DNA of 64,000 nucleotides from Flaccisagitta enflata (GCA_965153355.1 OZ231127.1:42718001-42782000), one strand, 5' to 3'; positions 29,690 to 43,799 are shown, numbered from the stretch's first letter. Program-made: numbers and translations. Notes: generated from the sequence alone by a model not told the origin.

Positions 29690-30125
29690 ATCAAGAGCAA
29701 AAATAGGACTGAGCCAAATGAGCTAGATGAGCTAAAATCACTCAACCAGCCAATCAGCTATGCTCACTGACATGCTTTCTTGTATTTACACGCTCCCATC
29801 GAAATATTTATTCATCCTATTAAAAGTCAGAAAAAAAAGACTGAGCTAAATGAGCTAAGTGAGCTAAAATGCTTAAAAACACCCTCACAGATGAGCAGTT
29901 ATGCTCACTGATATGTTTTTTTGTATCTGCTTTCTTAAACATGTATCAAAATATTTATTCATTTTTCACATTCAAAATAAGAAAAAGAAACTGAGCTAAA
30001 TGAGCTAAGTGAGCTAGAATCCTCCAGAAACCCTCACAGATGAGCAGCTATGCTCATAAACATGTTTTCTTGTTTTTGCATGCTCAAACAAACTTAAATA
30101 CACTTCTTTTTTGATCCTACTTAAA
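29690..30125 (+). repeat. Three tandem ~130-150 bp units
   Basis: The phrase ACTGAGCYAAATGAGCTARR begins at 29,708, 29,840 and 29,990. It is followed each time by a region ending in GATGAGCAGYTATGCTCA (itself a hairpin, TGAGC..GCTCA) and a T-rich CATGYTTTCTTGT segment. The units abut the head of the composite family B element. Confidence 0.75.
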
Positions 30126-30209
30126 ACCATAACAAGGCCAACACCTATAAGTCGCGTGCGAGACAAAGATAACTGAATTGACCTGACTCCTTTTTGTATC
30201 ACTTAATTG

Positions 30210-30547
30210 GCTTAATCCAGACTTAAACCAGACTTAAACCAGACTTAAACCAGACTTAAACCAGACTTAAACCAGACTTAAACCAGACTTAAACCAGACT
30301 TAAACCAGACTAAAACCAGACTTAAACTAGACTTAAACCAGACTTAAACCAGACTAAAACCAGACTAAAACCAGACTTAAACTAGACTTAAACCAGACTT
30401 AAACCAGACTTAAACCAGACTTAAACCAGACTTAAACCAGACTAAAACCAGACTAAAACCAGACTTAAAACCAGACTTAAACCAGACTTAAACCAGACTT
30501 AAACCAGACTAAAACCAGACTTAAACCAGACTTAAACCAGACTTAAA
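30210..30547 (+). repeat. 11-bp minisatellite (CTTAAACCAGA)n
   Basis: About 30 units, with single-base variants (CTAAAACCAGA, CTTAAACTAGA) recurring in the same order. That points to block duplication of several units at a time. Confidence 0.96.
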
Positions 30548-30724
30548 CGCAGGCATACTTGCCGTTTTAAAACGGCTTTTTTTGGGTGTTTCAAAACTGC
30601 ATAAAAAGGGCTTTTGAGAACATGTCTAAAATATCATTTTTTTCTCACCTCAAGCCAGCTAGTTTTTACTATTTTGGAACTGGGAAAAAGTGGCAATGAA
30701 ATTATGAAATATGAAATAGCCGTT

Positions 30725-30880
30725 TCTTAGCTTCAATTTCTTGCGGTTTCAGAACTTCAATTTTTTGCAGTTTCAAAACTTCATTTTTTTGCAGTTTCAA
30801 AACTTCATTTTTTTGCAGTTTCAAAACTTCATTTTTTTGCAGTTTCAAAACTTCAATTTTTTGCAGTTTCAAAACTGTAA
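30725..30880 (+). repeat. ~25-bp minisatellite (ACTTCATTTTTTTGCAGTTTC type)
   Basis: Six copies of a unit with ACTTCAATTTTTTGCAGTTT. The reverse strand reads as repeated Leu-Lys-Leu-Gln-Lys-Asn-Glu-Val, which is a by-product. Confidence 0.9.
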
Positions 30881-31736
30881 AAAGTAACCTTTTTGGCACA
30901 AACACACAAAGAGATTATCACAACTGCAATTTCATTTAAGAATGTGCATTTTTGCACTTTTAACTCAAGCATAATGGATGAACTGATGGAGGACAGACAG
31001 ACTAAGCCTCTTTCAGAGTTTTGAGGTTGGAATCTGGGTCTCTTGGGTGGGATTGGGACCTCGAGGCTAAGATTTGGGCTTCAAGGCGGGGATCTGGGCC
31101 TCCAGGCAAGGATTTGGGCCTTCAGGCTAAAATTTGGGCCTCAAGACTGTAATTTGAGGAGAAAACTCCCCATGTGTAAAAGCATAGGTCATCAACCCCT
31201 TTGGAGCTGCTGCCCAAAAGGATGTCTTTCAGTTTCAGTGTTATGGAAAACCAAGAGTGGCGTGCGTATAAGCCAGTCAGTTTGGGTAAAGTCAGCTATA
31301 TAACCATATTTCAATTTTTAAACACATTTTTTCTTAGTTTCAATACTTCAATTTTTAGCGTTTTCAAAACGGTAAAAAGGGTGATAAGATTTCAAAGATG
31401 AATAGATTTTTTCCCTTGCTGGCCGTTACTTTAGCACTGTTTTCAAGCGTTTTGAAACGCAAAAATCTCATGGTTTCAGAACTTTAGAATTGCTAAGTTC
31501 TGATACGTCAACTATGCCTCAATATTCGTTTCAAAAGTTGCGCATACTTGTGGTTTTGAAACGACAATATAAGATCGTTTTGAAACTGCATAAGTACGCC
31601 CGTTTCAAAACGTTCTTTTCCAGCATTTTTGTGACAAAAGTTCATAATTTTTGTCACAATAATCCATTTTTTGGTATTTTTGAAACGATTTTTGGCGGTT
31701 TAATACGCTATAGTAGAACGCCACGGAATATCTCCT

Positions 31737-31937
31737 TTGACCAGACTTTGACCAGACTTTGACCAGACTTTGACCAGACTTTGACCAGACTTAGACCAGA
31801 CTTAGACCAGACTTAGACCAGACTTAGACCAGACTTAGACCAAACTTAGTCCAGACTTAGACCAGACTTAGACCAGACTTAGACCAGACTTAGACCAGAC
31901 TTAGACCAGACTTAGACCAGACTTAGACCAGACTTAG
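31737..31937 (+). repeat. 11-bp minisatellite (ACCAGACTTAG)n
   Basis: Eighteen or so units. It begins as GACCAGACTTT and switches to GACCAGACTTA after five units. It is clearly related to the (CTTAAACCAGA)n array 1.2 kb upstream, differing at two positions. Confidence 0.95.
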
Positions 31938-32150
31938 ACTTAGAATGACTTAGAATGACTTAAAAAAACTTAGAATGACTAAGAATGACTTTAAGTGACT
32001 CATAATAACATAAAATGACAAAAATGACAAAAAATGACAAAATGACTTAAGTGACTAAAACTAAGTGAAAATGACTGGAAATGACTTAAAATGACATAAA
32101 ACGACTTAAAATGACGTAAAATACCCTAAAATGACGTAAAACGACAAAAA
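31938..32150 (+). repeat. AAAATGACTT short-unit array
   Basis: Imperfect 9-11 bp repeats of AAAATGACTT/ACTTAGAATG leading into the GAC-N array of the element's tail. Confidence 0.75.
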
Positions 32151-32225
32151 AAAGCTAAGTGTTACCGACGGACCGACGGACCGACGGACCGACAGAGCGG
32201 GTTATAGAGTCGCGTGCACGCGACT

Positions 32226-32485
32226 AAAAAATCGAAAAAAATTCAATTCACAATTTTCGTAAATAAATCTTTAAATAATCGTAACGCAAAAAATATTTGT
32301 CCTAGAGCATTCTGCTTGGCGTCAAATGAAAGAGAATTATTGAATTACTTACCCTATCAATTTCATCGGAGGGCCCATTCAGTTGGTGGAGATGCTCAAC
32401 TTCTGCATAAGAAAATGAAAACCCTATTTCTCTCAAATATGTCAAAAAGTCGAAGACTGACTTCAACTTTTTTCCCGATCATATA
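32226..32485 (+). repeat. Dispersed repeat 'D', copy 2
   Basis: Shares TCTGCTTGGCGTCA, CTATCAATTTCAT, GCCCATTCAG and CTTCAACTTTTTTCC with 4,190-4,725. It follows directly on the family B tail. Confidence 0.5.
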
Positions 32486-32489
32486 GTTG

Positions 32490-32756
32490 TATTTGATATT
32501 ACATACTGATAATGAACAAAATATTGTATACAACAACTAGAAGTTGAAATTACATCCGGCTGTAATGTTACAAAATTGTAGGATTACAGCCGGCTGTAAT
32601 TCTAACAACCAGTTGTTGCATTCAATATTTTGTTTGTTAGAGCCGGCTGTAATTTGAGCAACTAATTGTTGCATACTATATTTTGTTTATAAGCAGTATG
32701 TTGGATCAAAGCAAAGGGTATGACATATATACCCAAAGTATTTTGTCCACTGACTG
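32490..32756. mobile_element. CAGTCAG-terminated MITE, copy 2 (left end lost)
   Basis: Colinear with 26,590-26,855: ACAAAATATTGTATACAACA, TACATCCGGCTGTAATG, TTACAGCCGGCTGTAAT, and the right end TTTTGTCCACTGACTG followed by TATA. The left ~35 bp, including the CAGTCAG end, are missing. Confidence 0.8.
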
Positions 32757-32879
32757 TATATGCACATTTAGGCATCAAACTGGTTTTACGCCGGTGTGCA
32801 CATGATACAGGCATTACGCGGTTGGGTCTTACAAGAACCATGGTGGTCTCGCTTATAGGTACCAGGGAAGTTGCGCACT

Positions 32880-33345
32880 GACACACATGCATTTACTCAA
32901 CGGTCATTGCCCGCTGGCGCACATGCATTCACCCAACGGTCATTGCCCGCTGGTGCACACGCATAAACTCACGAACGCCGACGCGCTAACAAAAGCGTGC
33001 TCGCAGTAAATGTCAACAATTAGCGGCAATGAGGTAAGAATCATGACGTCAAATCGGTGAAGTGATTAAACCGCCCGCAGACTCGTCCTTTATCCAAGCC
33101 GCGGTCTGCGTTCACAAGCTTATCTATCTACCTCTCAATGCTGACAGGAGCTTGAACAAATCGCAGATTTTACGCGGTCTGTGTTAATCTATCTACTTCT
33201 GGAAGCATGTTATGGACTGCGTTCACACGCTGAACAATCTACCTCTCAATGCAACAGACCGCAGATTTGTCCTTTATCTACGTCGCGGACTGTGTACGCG
33301 AGGTGAACAATCTACCTCTACCTCTACCTGAGACCGGAGCACCTG
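32880..33345 (+). repeat. Imperfect tandem repeats
   Basis: GCATTCACCCAACGGTCATTGCCCGCTGG-type units (two copies, 32,890-32,962), then three diverged ~85-bp units containing AATCTACCTCTCAATG and CGCGGTCTGYGTTCA (33,070-33,320). Confidence 0.6.
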
Positions 33346-33705
33346 TGAAAGAACTGTTCAGTAAAAATCAAGCGACATATTGATAGTCAAATTTACCAAC
33401 TTACCACCTGATTTAGCCACCAACAGACCAGTGGATTGCCCAACAAATGGACCTATCTAGTATGCTAAAAAAAAATTGCAGAGACTAAAGAACGTAGAAC
33501 GGTGGTAAACATCAACCGATTTTGATAAAAGTTTAGGTGCTTTTATATGTTAGGCCAAATAGCATTAATGGGACAATGATTTAGCCCAAACCATTTGACC
33601 ACAATTGATTTTTTTATGTAAAATAAGTTATGTTTTCATTCGCTCATTTTTACATTCAGCGATATTTTCGTTGCATAGAATCATACAAGAAATGCTTCAA
33701 CTGAG

Positions 33706-34507
33706 GGCAGTTTCTCCTATAAACCGGCCTGGCCAAAATCAAGCGCCTGATTGAGTTAACATTGAAAAAAATAATATGATTCACTGATAGTTGCATCTAT
33801 CAGCTTAAAATTTTGGTTACAGGCTCAGAATTTGATACTCTTTCAAGTCATACTGAAAAAATCACTTAAAGTCTTGAACTGTGTTCAATTATATAAATTT
33901 TTGTGAAAAACAGTGTGACATAGTGTGACAAGGTGTTAACTCGATAGGACACTTTCTTAAAAAATCAATATCTCTGGCTAAAAATGACATGAAGTTCTGA
34001 AATTTGGCATGTAACCTGGGTTATGCCTTTACTAAACAGGGGAAAAAAAGAAATTTTACATCATAGTTAAAAATATGCTTTTCCATGTATTGCATATTAC
34101 TATATCAAGATGAGATATTTTATCATTTTCAACAAATCAACTATGAATGAAATTCTTGCATAGTAAATGTCCACCAGTCACCATCAAATTTATGATTCTG
34201 CTTTAGGGATGGCAATGGTACAAAAATGACCTATCGTTAGTAAGGCTTGATAATTTTTTGATGTTTTTATTATGATAGATAGAAGCGTGACACAAGTGTG
34301 ACAGGGAAAATAGGCTGTTTTGGCTCTACTTTTGGCCACCTAACCTATCAAAATCTTGAGTTTGAAGGATGTATGTTAGGCACTTAGTCCCAAGGGATGT
34401 CTGAGAACAGCTTTCATCATCAACAGAATAATTGGTGGAAGAAAACCGTGTTTTTATTGCCGCCAAATCATGTTTTTCAGCCGGCCCACTTTATAGGAGA
34501 AATTGCC
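33706..34507. mobile_element. Inverted-repeat element with TGAG duplication
   Basis: Ends GGCAGTTTCTCCTATAAA and TTTATAGGAGAAATTGCC, flanked on both sides by TGAG (33,702-33,705 and 34,508-34,511). The inverted part continues into CCGGCC/GGCCGG. The 802-bp interior has no ORF. A partial relative lies near 48,790 (CTCCAATAAACAGGCCTGGC). A 4-bp duplication separates it from the TA-flanked elements, and the superfamily is undetermined. Confidence 0.75.
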
Positions 34508-34607
34508 TGAGATGAAATCTTTACTGTAGCTTGGAGACATACTCAGGAAATAAAAAATCAGGCAAAAATTTTAGAAACATACTTGTCATGTCTTCACTCG
34601 AGTGCCC

Positions 34608-34767
34608 CGCACGTGCACGCCTACATGAACTATGATAAAGGTACGACAATGATTTTCTATGCGCGCGTACATGAACTAGGAAACAGGTACGAGAATGATC
34701 TTCTGTCCCCGCACGTACACGCGCACAGGAACTATGAAAAAGGCACGACAATAATCTTCTACGCGGA
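34608..34767 (+). repeat. Three ~55-bp tandem units
   Basis: Each unit carries CGCACGTGCACGC-like alternating sequence, then ATGAACTA, GGTACGACAATGAT and CTTCTATG. Probably a local triplication. Confidence 0.75.
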
Positions 34768-34987
34768 CGCTTTTCAACTGAATTGATACGCCATCTCGTG
34801 AAATCGTTCCTAGATTCAATTTGATCACCTCCAATTTTCGCGTTGCATTGTTGAGAGACGAAGATGAAAGGAAAATCCCTCCGCCAAAAAGATTCCCTAT
34901 TCAAACACCTGTGGTAATAAGACAAGAGAGCCTCTATTCTAAGATTCCGAGATTTGAAATTCCATCATCAAATATGGCAACGAGATT

Positions 34988-35618
<631 letters not shown>

Positions 35619-35631
35619 AGGACAGTGCAGT

Positions 35632-35644
35632 GGAGAGAGAGAGA

Positions 35645-35729
<85 letters not shown>

Positions 35730-35730
35730 C
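35632..35730 (+). repeat. (GA)n microsatellite, right of a palindrome
   Basis: GA with AAGG and AAAG interruptions. Same strand as the left array, so it is not part of the palindrome's symmetry. Confidence 0.96.
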
Positions 35731-35914
35731 GGGCGATAGAAAAAGCCGATATTTCGGAAACTTTTCAGTCATGTTAATATGTAGGTCGTAACACGTTAAT
35801 AGCCAATGAATGGGATTCAGGGAACTCATATTTCTCCGGACCCGTCATCTTTCCATTTCGCCCTCGCAAATTGCCACGTTATCCTGAATAAAGACGTGAT
35901 GTATTGCTTTTACC

Positions 35915-36057
<143 letters not shown>

Positions 36058-36434
36058 CCTCTCCGACTCTGCCTCTGGATTTACCTGCTTCCTCTCTTCC
36101 TCTACCCGACTCCGTCTCTACAGCTCTGTCTCTGTCTCTTACCTCCTTTTCCTTTGTTCGTCTCCATCTCTGTCTATGTTTTGAACTTCCTTCCTCCATG
36201 ACCGTCGCTGTCCCTCTTTCTTTCCACTTTCATCTCCTTTCTCCTTCCGTTTCTGTTTTTTTACCTGTCCACAACTGCCATTTTTTCTATCTTAATTTTC
36301 ATGTTTGATTTCATGTCATCTCTGTGTCGCTCTGTTTCTTGCAGTGTCTTTCATTCTCAGTCACTCCCTCACTTTTTCTGTCCATCAGTCTGTTTGGTTT
36401 ACTGTCTGGAGGAATTTCTGTCTGTGTAAGTCTT

Positions 36435-37496
<1,062 letters not shown>

Positions 37497-37882
37497 AATG
37501 AATGAATGAATGAATGAATGAATGAATGAATGAATGAATGAATGAATGAATGAATGAAAGAATAATGAATGAATGAATGAATGAATGAATGAATGAATGA
37601 ATGAATGAATGAATGAATGAATGAATGAATGAATGAATGAATGAATGAAAGAATAATTGAATGAATGAATGAATGAATGAATGAATGAATGAATGAATGA
37701 ATGAATGAATGAATGAATAAATGTACGAATGAATTAATGAATGAACAAATGAATGAATGAATGAATAAATGAATGAATGAATGAATGAATAAATGAATGA
37801 ATGAATGAATGAATGAATGAATGAATGAATGAATGAATGAATGAAAGAATGAATGAATGAATGAATTAATGAATGAATAAAT
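37497..37882 (+). repeat. (AATG)n tetranucleotide array
   Basis: About 385 bp of GAATGAAT, with AAAGAATAATTG and AATAAATGTACG interruptions spaced so that blocks appear duplicated. Confidence 0.97.
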
Positions 37883-38211
37883 GTGACGGAGGGTGAATGA
37901 GGGTGGGAGTAGTTGTAGATCAGGTGGTAAAAGAGATCAAGAGTAAAAGCAGAGTGGGAAAGAATTGGGTTTTGGATCATGAGGTAAGCACAAAAAAAGA
38001 ACGACCGGAGAAGAAAGGTGGGTTTATTTTTCTCGCTTCTGGAAAGATGAAAAGGAATCCATCTTCTATGGAAAGTGGAGGAAGAGCAGGAAGAGTACGC
38101 CGTTATTCAAACTTGATTACGTTTGGTGGCGTTAAAACACAAAGCGCGAGACACATACGAAAACAACGGCAACGAGATGGACGATGAGAGGCTACAACGC
38201 GGTGGTCGACG

Positions 38212-38625
<414 letters not shown>

Positions 38626-38627
38626 TT

Positions 38628-38664
<37 letters not shown>

Positions 38665-38699
38665 CCAAAGGACCAACGAGAAGACAGACAAATAGACTG

Positions 38700-39242
38700 A
38701 TAATGGAACAAGGTCATTAGACCTAAGTCGCGTGCGTCGGCACTTTCAAAAAAGTCTGGCAGACAGACAGAAAAACAGACTTAAACCTTTTAAAAAACCT
38801 TTGAACTAGCAACTAAAAGCCTTAAAAACAATTTTGTGACAAACCAATGGACAGACCGACGAATGGATAGACAGATGGATGGAATCACGAATGGGTGGAT
38901 GGACAGATAGACAGATGGACCGACGGACAGACAGACGGACCAGAAAGTGGCTTATAGAGGTGTATGAATGACATAAAACATTCAAAAACACTCAAATCTT
39001 CTTTAAATTGGGTGAAACACCCTTCAGACAACTTTGTGACAAATCTACGGATGGACCAACAGACCAACTGACCAACCAAAAAGTGTCTTTAAGAGGTTTA
39101 TAAATGCCTTAGAAACATTCAAAAACATTTGAAATGTATTTATTTTGGGCAAAATGCCTTTTAAACAGCTTTGTGACGGACCGACCGACGGACGGACCGA
39201 CCGAAAAGTGGCTTATAGAGTCGCGTAGCACGCGACTAAAAA
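38700..39242 (+). mobile_element. Family B Helitron-like repeat with three internal units
   Basis: Head AAGGTCATTAGACCTAAGTC, GTCGGCACTTTCAAAAAAG. Three ~150-bp internal units, each with a (T)TTGTGACAAACC-type entry, a GAC-N array, AAAGTGGCTTATAGAGG-type sequence and ACATTCAAAAACA. The tail palindrome GTCGCGTAGCACGCGAC is at 39,220-39,236, followed by TAAAA. It is an expanded relative of 6,890-7,146. Confidence 0.72.
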
Positions 39243-39384
39243 GAAGAATTGGTCCTGGCCCATAGGTACCTACGCACAAACGCACAAACGCACAAACAAA
39301 TAAACAAACAAACCAAAACCAGCAGGCCAACGAATAATCAAACAAATTAACGAGGAATCTGCATGTTAAGCATGGTGAGCGACT

Positions 39385-39612
39385 CAATAAGAGGCTGTGT
39401 CCCTCCGTAACGCGAAAATGTGGATGTCCTGAAATCGGCTGGAGAAGTGATTACTGAGCATTACTGCCCCTGCCAAATCACGTTACAGCCCCTGCCCAAC
39501 TACATTACAGCCCCCGCCCTCTCTCATATTGTCACAGCACACGTGCACTTCTGACCCTGCCTACCCACAAGCGACTACTTAGTAAAGGCCGTGCATCCGG
39601 CCTTGTTTTTTT
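39385..39612 (-). repeat. Diverged family A repeat
   Basis: GCGACTCAATAAGAGGCTGT, GTCCCTCCGTAACGCGAAAA, TACTGCCCCTGCC repeated three times as ~25-bp units, CCTGCCTACCCACAAGCGAC, and the head GCCGTGCATCCGGCCTTGTT. Confidence 0.6.
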
Positions 39613-39870
39613 AAATCCTCGACAAATAATCAACGGGTAATTCAAATTCGAAAAAAAAAATGCTTCGAAGCGGGATCGGGAATGTGGTTATGGCCACGTT
39701 CCATCGGCTAATTGATGTGGCTCCAAACTAATGCCTGCTAATATTTCAGATCATCTCCCTCCTGCCTATTGGAAGGAAGGAGGGACGCAACTGGAAGCAT
39801 GTCAGTGATAATTTCCGTTAACGCGAGCCACACAGATCCCATTGAAAATCACGCCGTTTATTACCAACTA

Positions 39871-40046
39871 CAGTGGAACCCCGCAATAACAGCCTCGCTT
39901 TTAAAGGTTCCTCATCAATAAAGGTTGATATCTTGAGGTCGTAATTGGCAGTTTTTAATGTGATTTCACCTCTCTTTAAAAGTTATCCTAAGATAAAGGT
40001 CAAAAATTTTCAGTCTCAATGGGACCAATGAGGCGGGGTCCTACTA
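39871..40046. mobile_element. Pogo/Tigger-like MITE
   Basis: Left end CAGTGGAACCCCGC preceded by TA. The right end, GCGGGGTCCTACTA (imperfect inverse), is followed by TA. 176 bp. CAGT-R-GAACCCCG-type ends with a TA duplication are typical of pogo/Tigger elements. No ORF. Confidence 0.72.
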
Positions 40047-40048
40047 TA

Positions 40049-40253
40049 CCATCTTGGCGGAAAGATGCGCGACAGTTGCTAGAGAAAGTATTAACTTTGG
40101 ATGAGTGCTACTTCAAATTTATTGGTCCCATTTTAAAGGTTCGTATCAAATCGTCAAAATGAGACCAAGCTGATGTCTGTGGCTTTATTCGTTTAGGGGC
40201 AGCACTCACCAAAGTTAGTGCTACTTCAAGCAACTTTCTTTCCGACAAGATAG
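40049..40253. mobile_element. Short palindromic element adjoining the previous MITE
   Basis: CCATCTTGGCGGAAAGATGC at the left pairs with CTTTCCGACAAGATAGTA at the right. Inner arms GAGTGCTACTTC and AGTGCTACTTCAAGCAAC also relate to the centre. It contains one copy of the shared core (GAGACCAAGCTG..TGTCTGTGGCTTTATTCGTTTAG, 40,160-40,196). It appears to share its TA with the neighbouring element. Confidence 0.6.
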
Positions 40254-41160
40254 TAGCAGCAAATACCAGCGAAGACCAATCTATGGCTCTAAGCGGATCC
40301 GAATGAAATCAGAAACATAAAGTGCACTTTCACAGGCAAAATGGCGTCAGTTACTCATAACTCAGTTGATAGGAAACACCCTGTAATCATTCAAAACATA
40401 ACTAGAACCAACAAGTTATTGTTTACGCGCGAAACATTTACAACTGCACGTGGCCGAGTCATCAAAACATACCGCTGAGATGGTTTGATAACCAGTATTT
40501 ATGGAATGAGCCCAAGACAAGATAGTTAGAAATTCTTGATTACCGAAGGATTTTGTCATGTGCTTGATCAAGAAGATTTTGTAGAGAAGTTCTCGATGCT
40601 AGAGAACAGTCTTGATCACACATATGCGCTGCCTTGTGTATATGTTGAATGTTGATTCTCAGTCTAGACGGTCCCTCCTCACATTCTTTCCCTCCATAAA
40701 TTCGTTTTTATGTATCCACTTTTTTTTTCGCTCGTCGCCGCCGCGCGAAGTGCTTCTTTCCATATCCTCTCTTCCTCTCAATTTCCGTTTCACCCTGTCT
40801 CATTGCCATGCCCATGCCCATGCCTGTCACTGACAGGCTGTCAGTCGCTTCTCCAATCCGAAATTGCCCTGCCTCTCTTTCTTCTATTTTCAACGTCCTT
40901 TTCCCCCCAACCCTGTCCTCTCTTGCTTTTCCTAAATTTTTTCTCCACAAGTGGTTGCCACAGGCGACCCTGGCCATACTTGTCATTTTGCAAGCCCCGA
41001 GCTACTACTGACTATCAACTAGTAACCCTCTATTTCCCCGTTTTTGTCTTCCCATCGCCCTGCCATCCCCTCCTAGTTAAACACTGCCACTCTCCCTGTC
41101 TTTGCTCCGATTTATCGATTCAGGGGGCCCTTACGGTAAACTGCGCCACCCATTCAGGGT
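40254..41160. other. Intergenic sequence, nothing recognised
   Basis: No supported gene. CCCATGCCCATGCCC near 40,809 is a minor direct repeat. Confidence 0.4.
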
Positions 41161-41164
41161 TTCA

Positions 41165-41715
<551 letters not shown>

Positions 41716-41874
41716 TTATTCTTAACCACAGCTCACAGCACAGTCTTCCACATAAACCTAAACTTTAAGAGGACTGTAAAAATTGATCTGTTCAAAATGG
41801 AATTTATTACAACCATTTTCCATCCTGTAAATAATCCTCCTCCAACTTCTTCTTTCTTTCTTTTTTGTCTCTTT

Positions 41875-42705
41875 CTTGGCAGCGGCCCTGAAGAGGCTGA
41901 TGACCTATGCTTTCTCATATAGGGAAGTTTTTCCTCCCATTAGGCAGCGGCCTTGAAGGGGTTAATGACCTTTATGTTTGTTTATATGCGGAATTTTCTC
42001 CTTCTTCTTATCTTCCTTCTTCTTCTTCCCCCCCCCCCCCCCCCGCAATGCCAAATTCTGCCAATATTCTGCTGAATTTTGCCAAATTCTGCTTAATCTT
42101 GCCAAGTTTTGCCAAATTTTGCCAAATCTTGCCAATTTCCGCCCAAATTTTACAAAATTTTGTCTAATTCTGTCAAATTCTGCCAAATAATGCCCGGTTA
42201 TGCCAACTTCTGTTATCCCCCACTTGGTTTCTGGGAGGAGAAGAAAGAGGAGAAAATTCTTCATATGTGGAAAAGCGTAGATCAGTGACCCTTTGGGGCT
42301 ATTGCCCTGCACCCTCCTTCAATTTTAATCACTACCCAAACAGCCTGTTGGCAACAGGGCACAGGTACCGCTAACCATCTGGTGCTTTTGCGTCTATTTC
42401 TCCTCCTGCATTGCCCTCTAGGCCAAAATTTTAGTCTTGAGGCTCTCCTCTCAACTTTATTGCCTAATTCCCAGTCAGAAACCTAACTCTCAACTGAGGG
42501 CTCAAGTCCCATTAAAGACTCTTTATGTTCTAAATTAATACTTTAGACAATAAAATGCTCTGTAATTCCCAATGCAGCCAATTATAGGTCATTGGTCGCT
42601 TCGGGGCTGCTGCCCCTCTCACCATCTCATCCCCACATAAACTAATCTAGCGGCATCGGGTACCGCTGACCAGCTAACGCTTTTGCGACTATCTTATTCT
42701 GCCTT
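41875..42705. mobile_element. Three run-together family C modules
   Basis: Module starts GGCAGCGGCCCTGAAGAGGC (41,878) and GGCAGCGGCCTTGAAGGGGT (41,943), both with GACCTATGCTTTCTCATATA-like sequence. Then comes a minisatellite of 10-20 bp GCCAAATTCTGCC/TTTTGCCAAA units (42,048-42,215) and the closing modules at 42,285-42,400 and 42,585-42,700 (GGGTACCGCTGACCAGCTAA, CGCTTTTGCGACTATC). Confidence 0.6.
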
Positions 42706-42865
42706 TTTTGCCTCCCTTTATGGCCATAATCATTATTTCTATTCCTTCCTCGACATTCTGCTTTCCTGATAATGATGTCATTGTCATGGTCATTGTACAC
42801 GATCGAAGTTCCAACAATAAAGGAAAAGGTTATTGACTTCTAAGTCTATGGTAACCATGGAAAAA

Positions 42866-43085
42866 ACAAGGCCGGATACGCGGCTACCGAAGACGCGTGC
42901 GGGTGGGCAGGGGCCATATTTGAGGTCACCAGACCATTTGGGCAGGAGCAGTGAGGTCAAAGAAATAAAATCATAAAAATAAGTAAAGTGTGACCGACCG
43001 ACCAACCAACTGACCAACCGACCAACCGACCAACCGACCAACCGATGGACAAAGCGGGTTGTAGAGTCGCTAGCACGCGACTACA
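42866..43085 (+). mobile_element. Family A Helitron-like repeat, full length
   Basis: Head ACAAGGCCGGATACGCGGCT, AGACGCGTGCGGGTGGGC, GGGGCCATATTTGAGGTCAC, TTTGGGCAGGAGCAGTGAGG; AAGTAAAGTGTGACCGACC; an ACCAACCG array at 42,992-43,045; tail AAAGCGGGTTGTAGA, GTCGCTAGCACGCGAC (one base deleted from the palindrome) and TACAAA. Confidence 0.75.
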
Positions 43086-43645
43086 AAGTTTCTAGAATTG
43101 TGCTCAAATACTTTGGAATTCATCTTTTAGTCACTTGGTCAGCGTCGCTTTACAGAGTGTCCCAAGTCAACATAAAGAATCGACATATCTCTGCTTCTAA
43201 GAGCTCAAATCTACAGACCGACCGAACCTCCGGTTCGAACTGTTTTTACTGTACGGATCACTCTCCCAGCTCCGTCACTGAATCCGGAGTCGTCAGTTAT
43301 CGGTAGGTCACCGAATTCAGTAGGTCAATAAACCGAAGTTTGATTTTTTTGTTTACTTTTTCTATCGAGCATGCAAATTGGGACTCCAGAATTGCCCTCT
43401 TACATGAAAGATAATTCCACAACAAAACATGCATCTGCTCTTCCTTTTCCTAACGAATTTACATTTCTCATGCTTTACAAATGAGATCAACCCCTACTTT
43501 CCTCATCAAAAAAAGTAAATATCGCCGATCGAGACTTGATGCTTCGCTTGCAACTAAATCCTTGACAGTGCAAATCAATTTTCTTTTAAAAGTATTCAGT
43601 ATTCAGTCTTGTTTGTTCATTTACGGCTGTTTGTGCCGTCTGTCC
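43086..43645. other. Intergenic sequence with a mariner-like end fragment
   Basis: TACAGAGTGTCCCAAGTCAA and ATCGACATATCTCTGCTTCT (43,150-43,200) are the inverse of 46,930-46,986. ACCGAA-rich stretches near 43,215-43,340 echo the TTCGG-rich stretch at 45,420-45,520. These look like scattered pieces of one element. Confidence 0.45.

Positions 43646-43799
<154 letters not shown>

Larger units (their letters stand above)
30132..32226 (+). mobile_element. Large composite family B element with internal minisatellites
   Basis: Head AACAAGGCCAACACCTATAA, GTCGCGTGCGAGACAAAG. The tail at 32,170-32,226 is a GACGGACC array, AGCGGGTTATAGA and the perfect 16-bp palindrome GTCGCGTGCACGCGAC (32,209-32,224), then TAAAA. 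Between them lie an 11-bp array, a ~25-bp array, a family C fragment (31,024-31,215), a second 11-bp array and an AAAATGACTT array. I read it as one element whose interior expanded and took in other repeats. The boundaries are inferred. Confidence 0.55.

Noticed and set aside
30702-30905. Reverse-strand Leu-Lys-Leu-Gln-Lys repeat peptide resembling a coiled coil
   Set aside because: It is generated by a ~25-bp A/T-rich minisatellite in the interior of a mobile element.
30210-31937. Regular short repeats that could be taken for a CRISPR array
   Set aside because: Units are 11 bp and directly tandem with no spacers, in an animal genome. This is a minisatellite.
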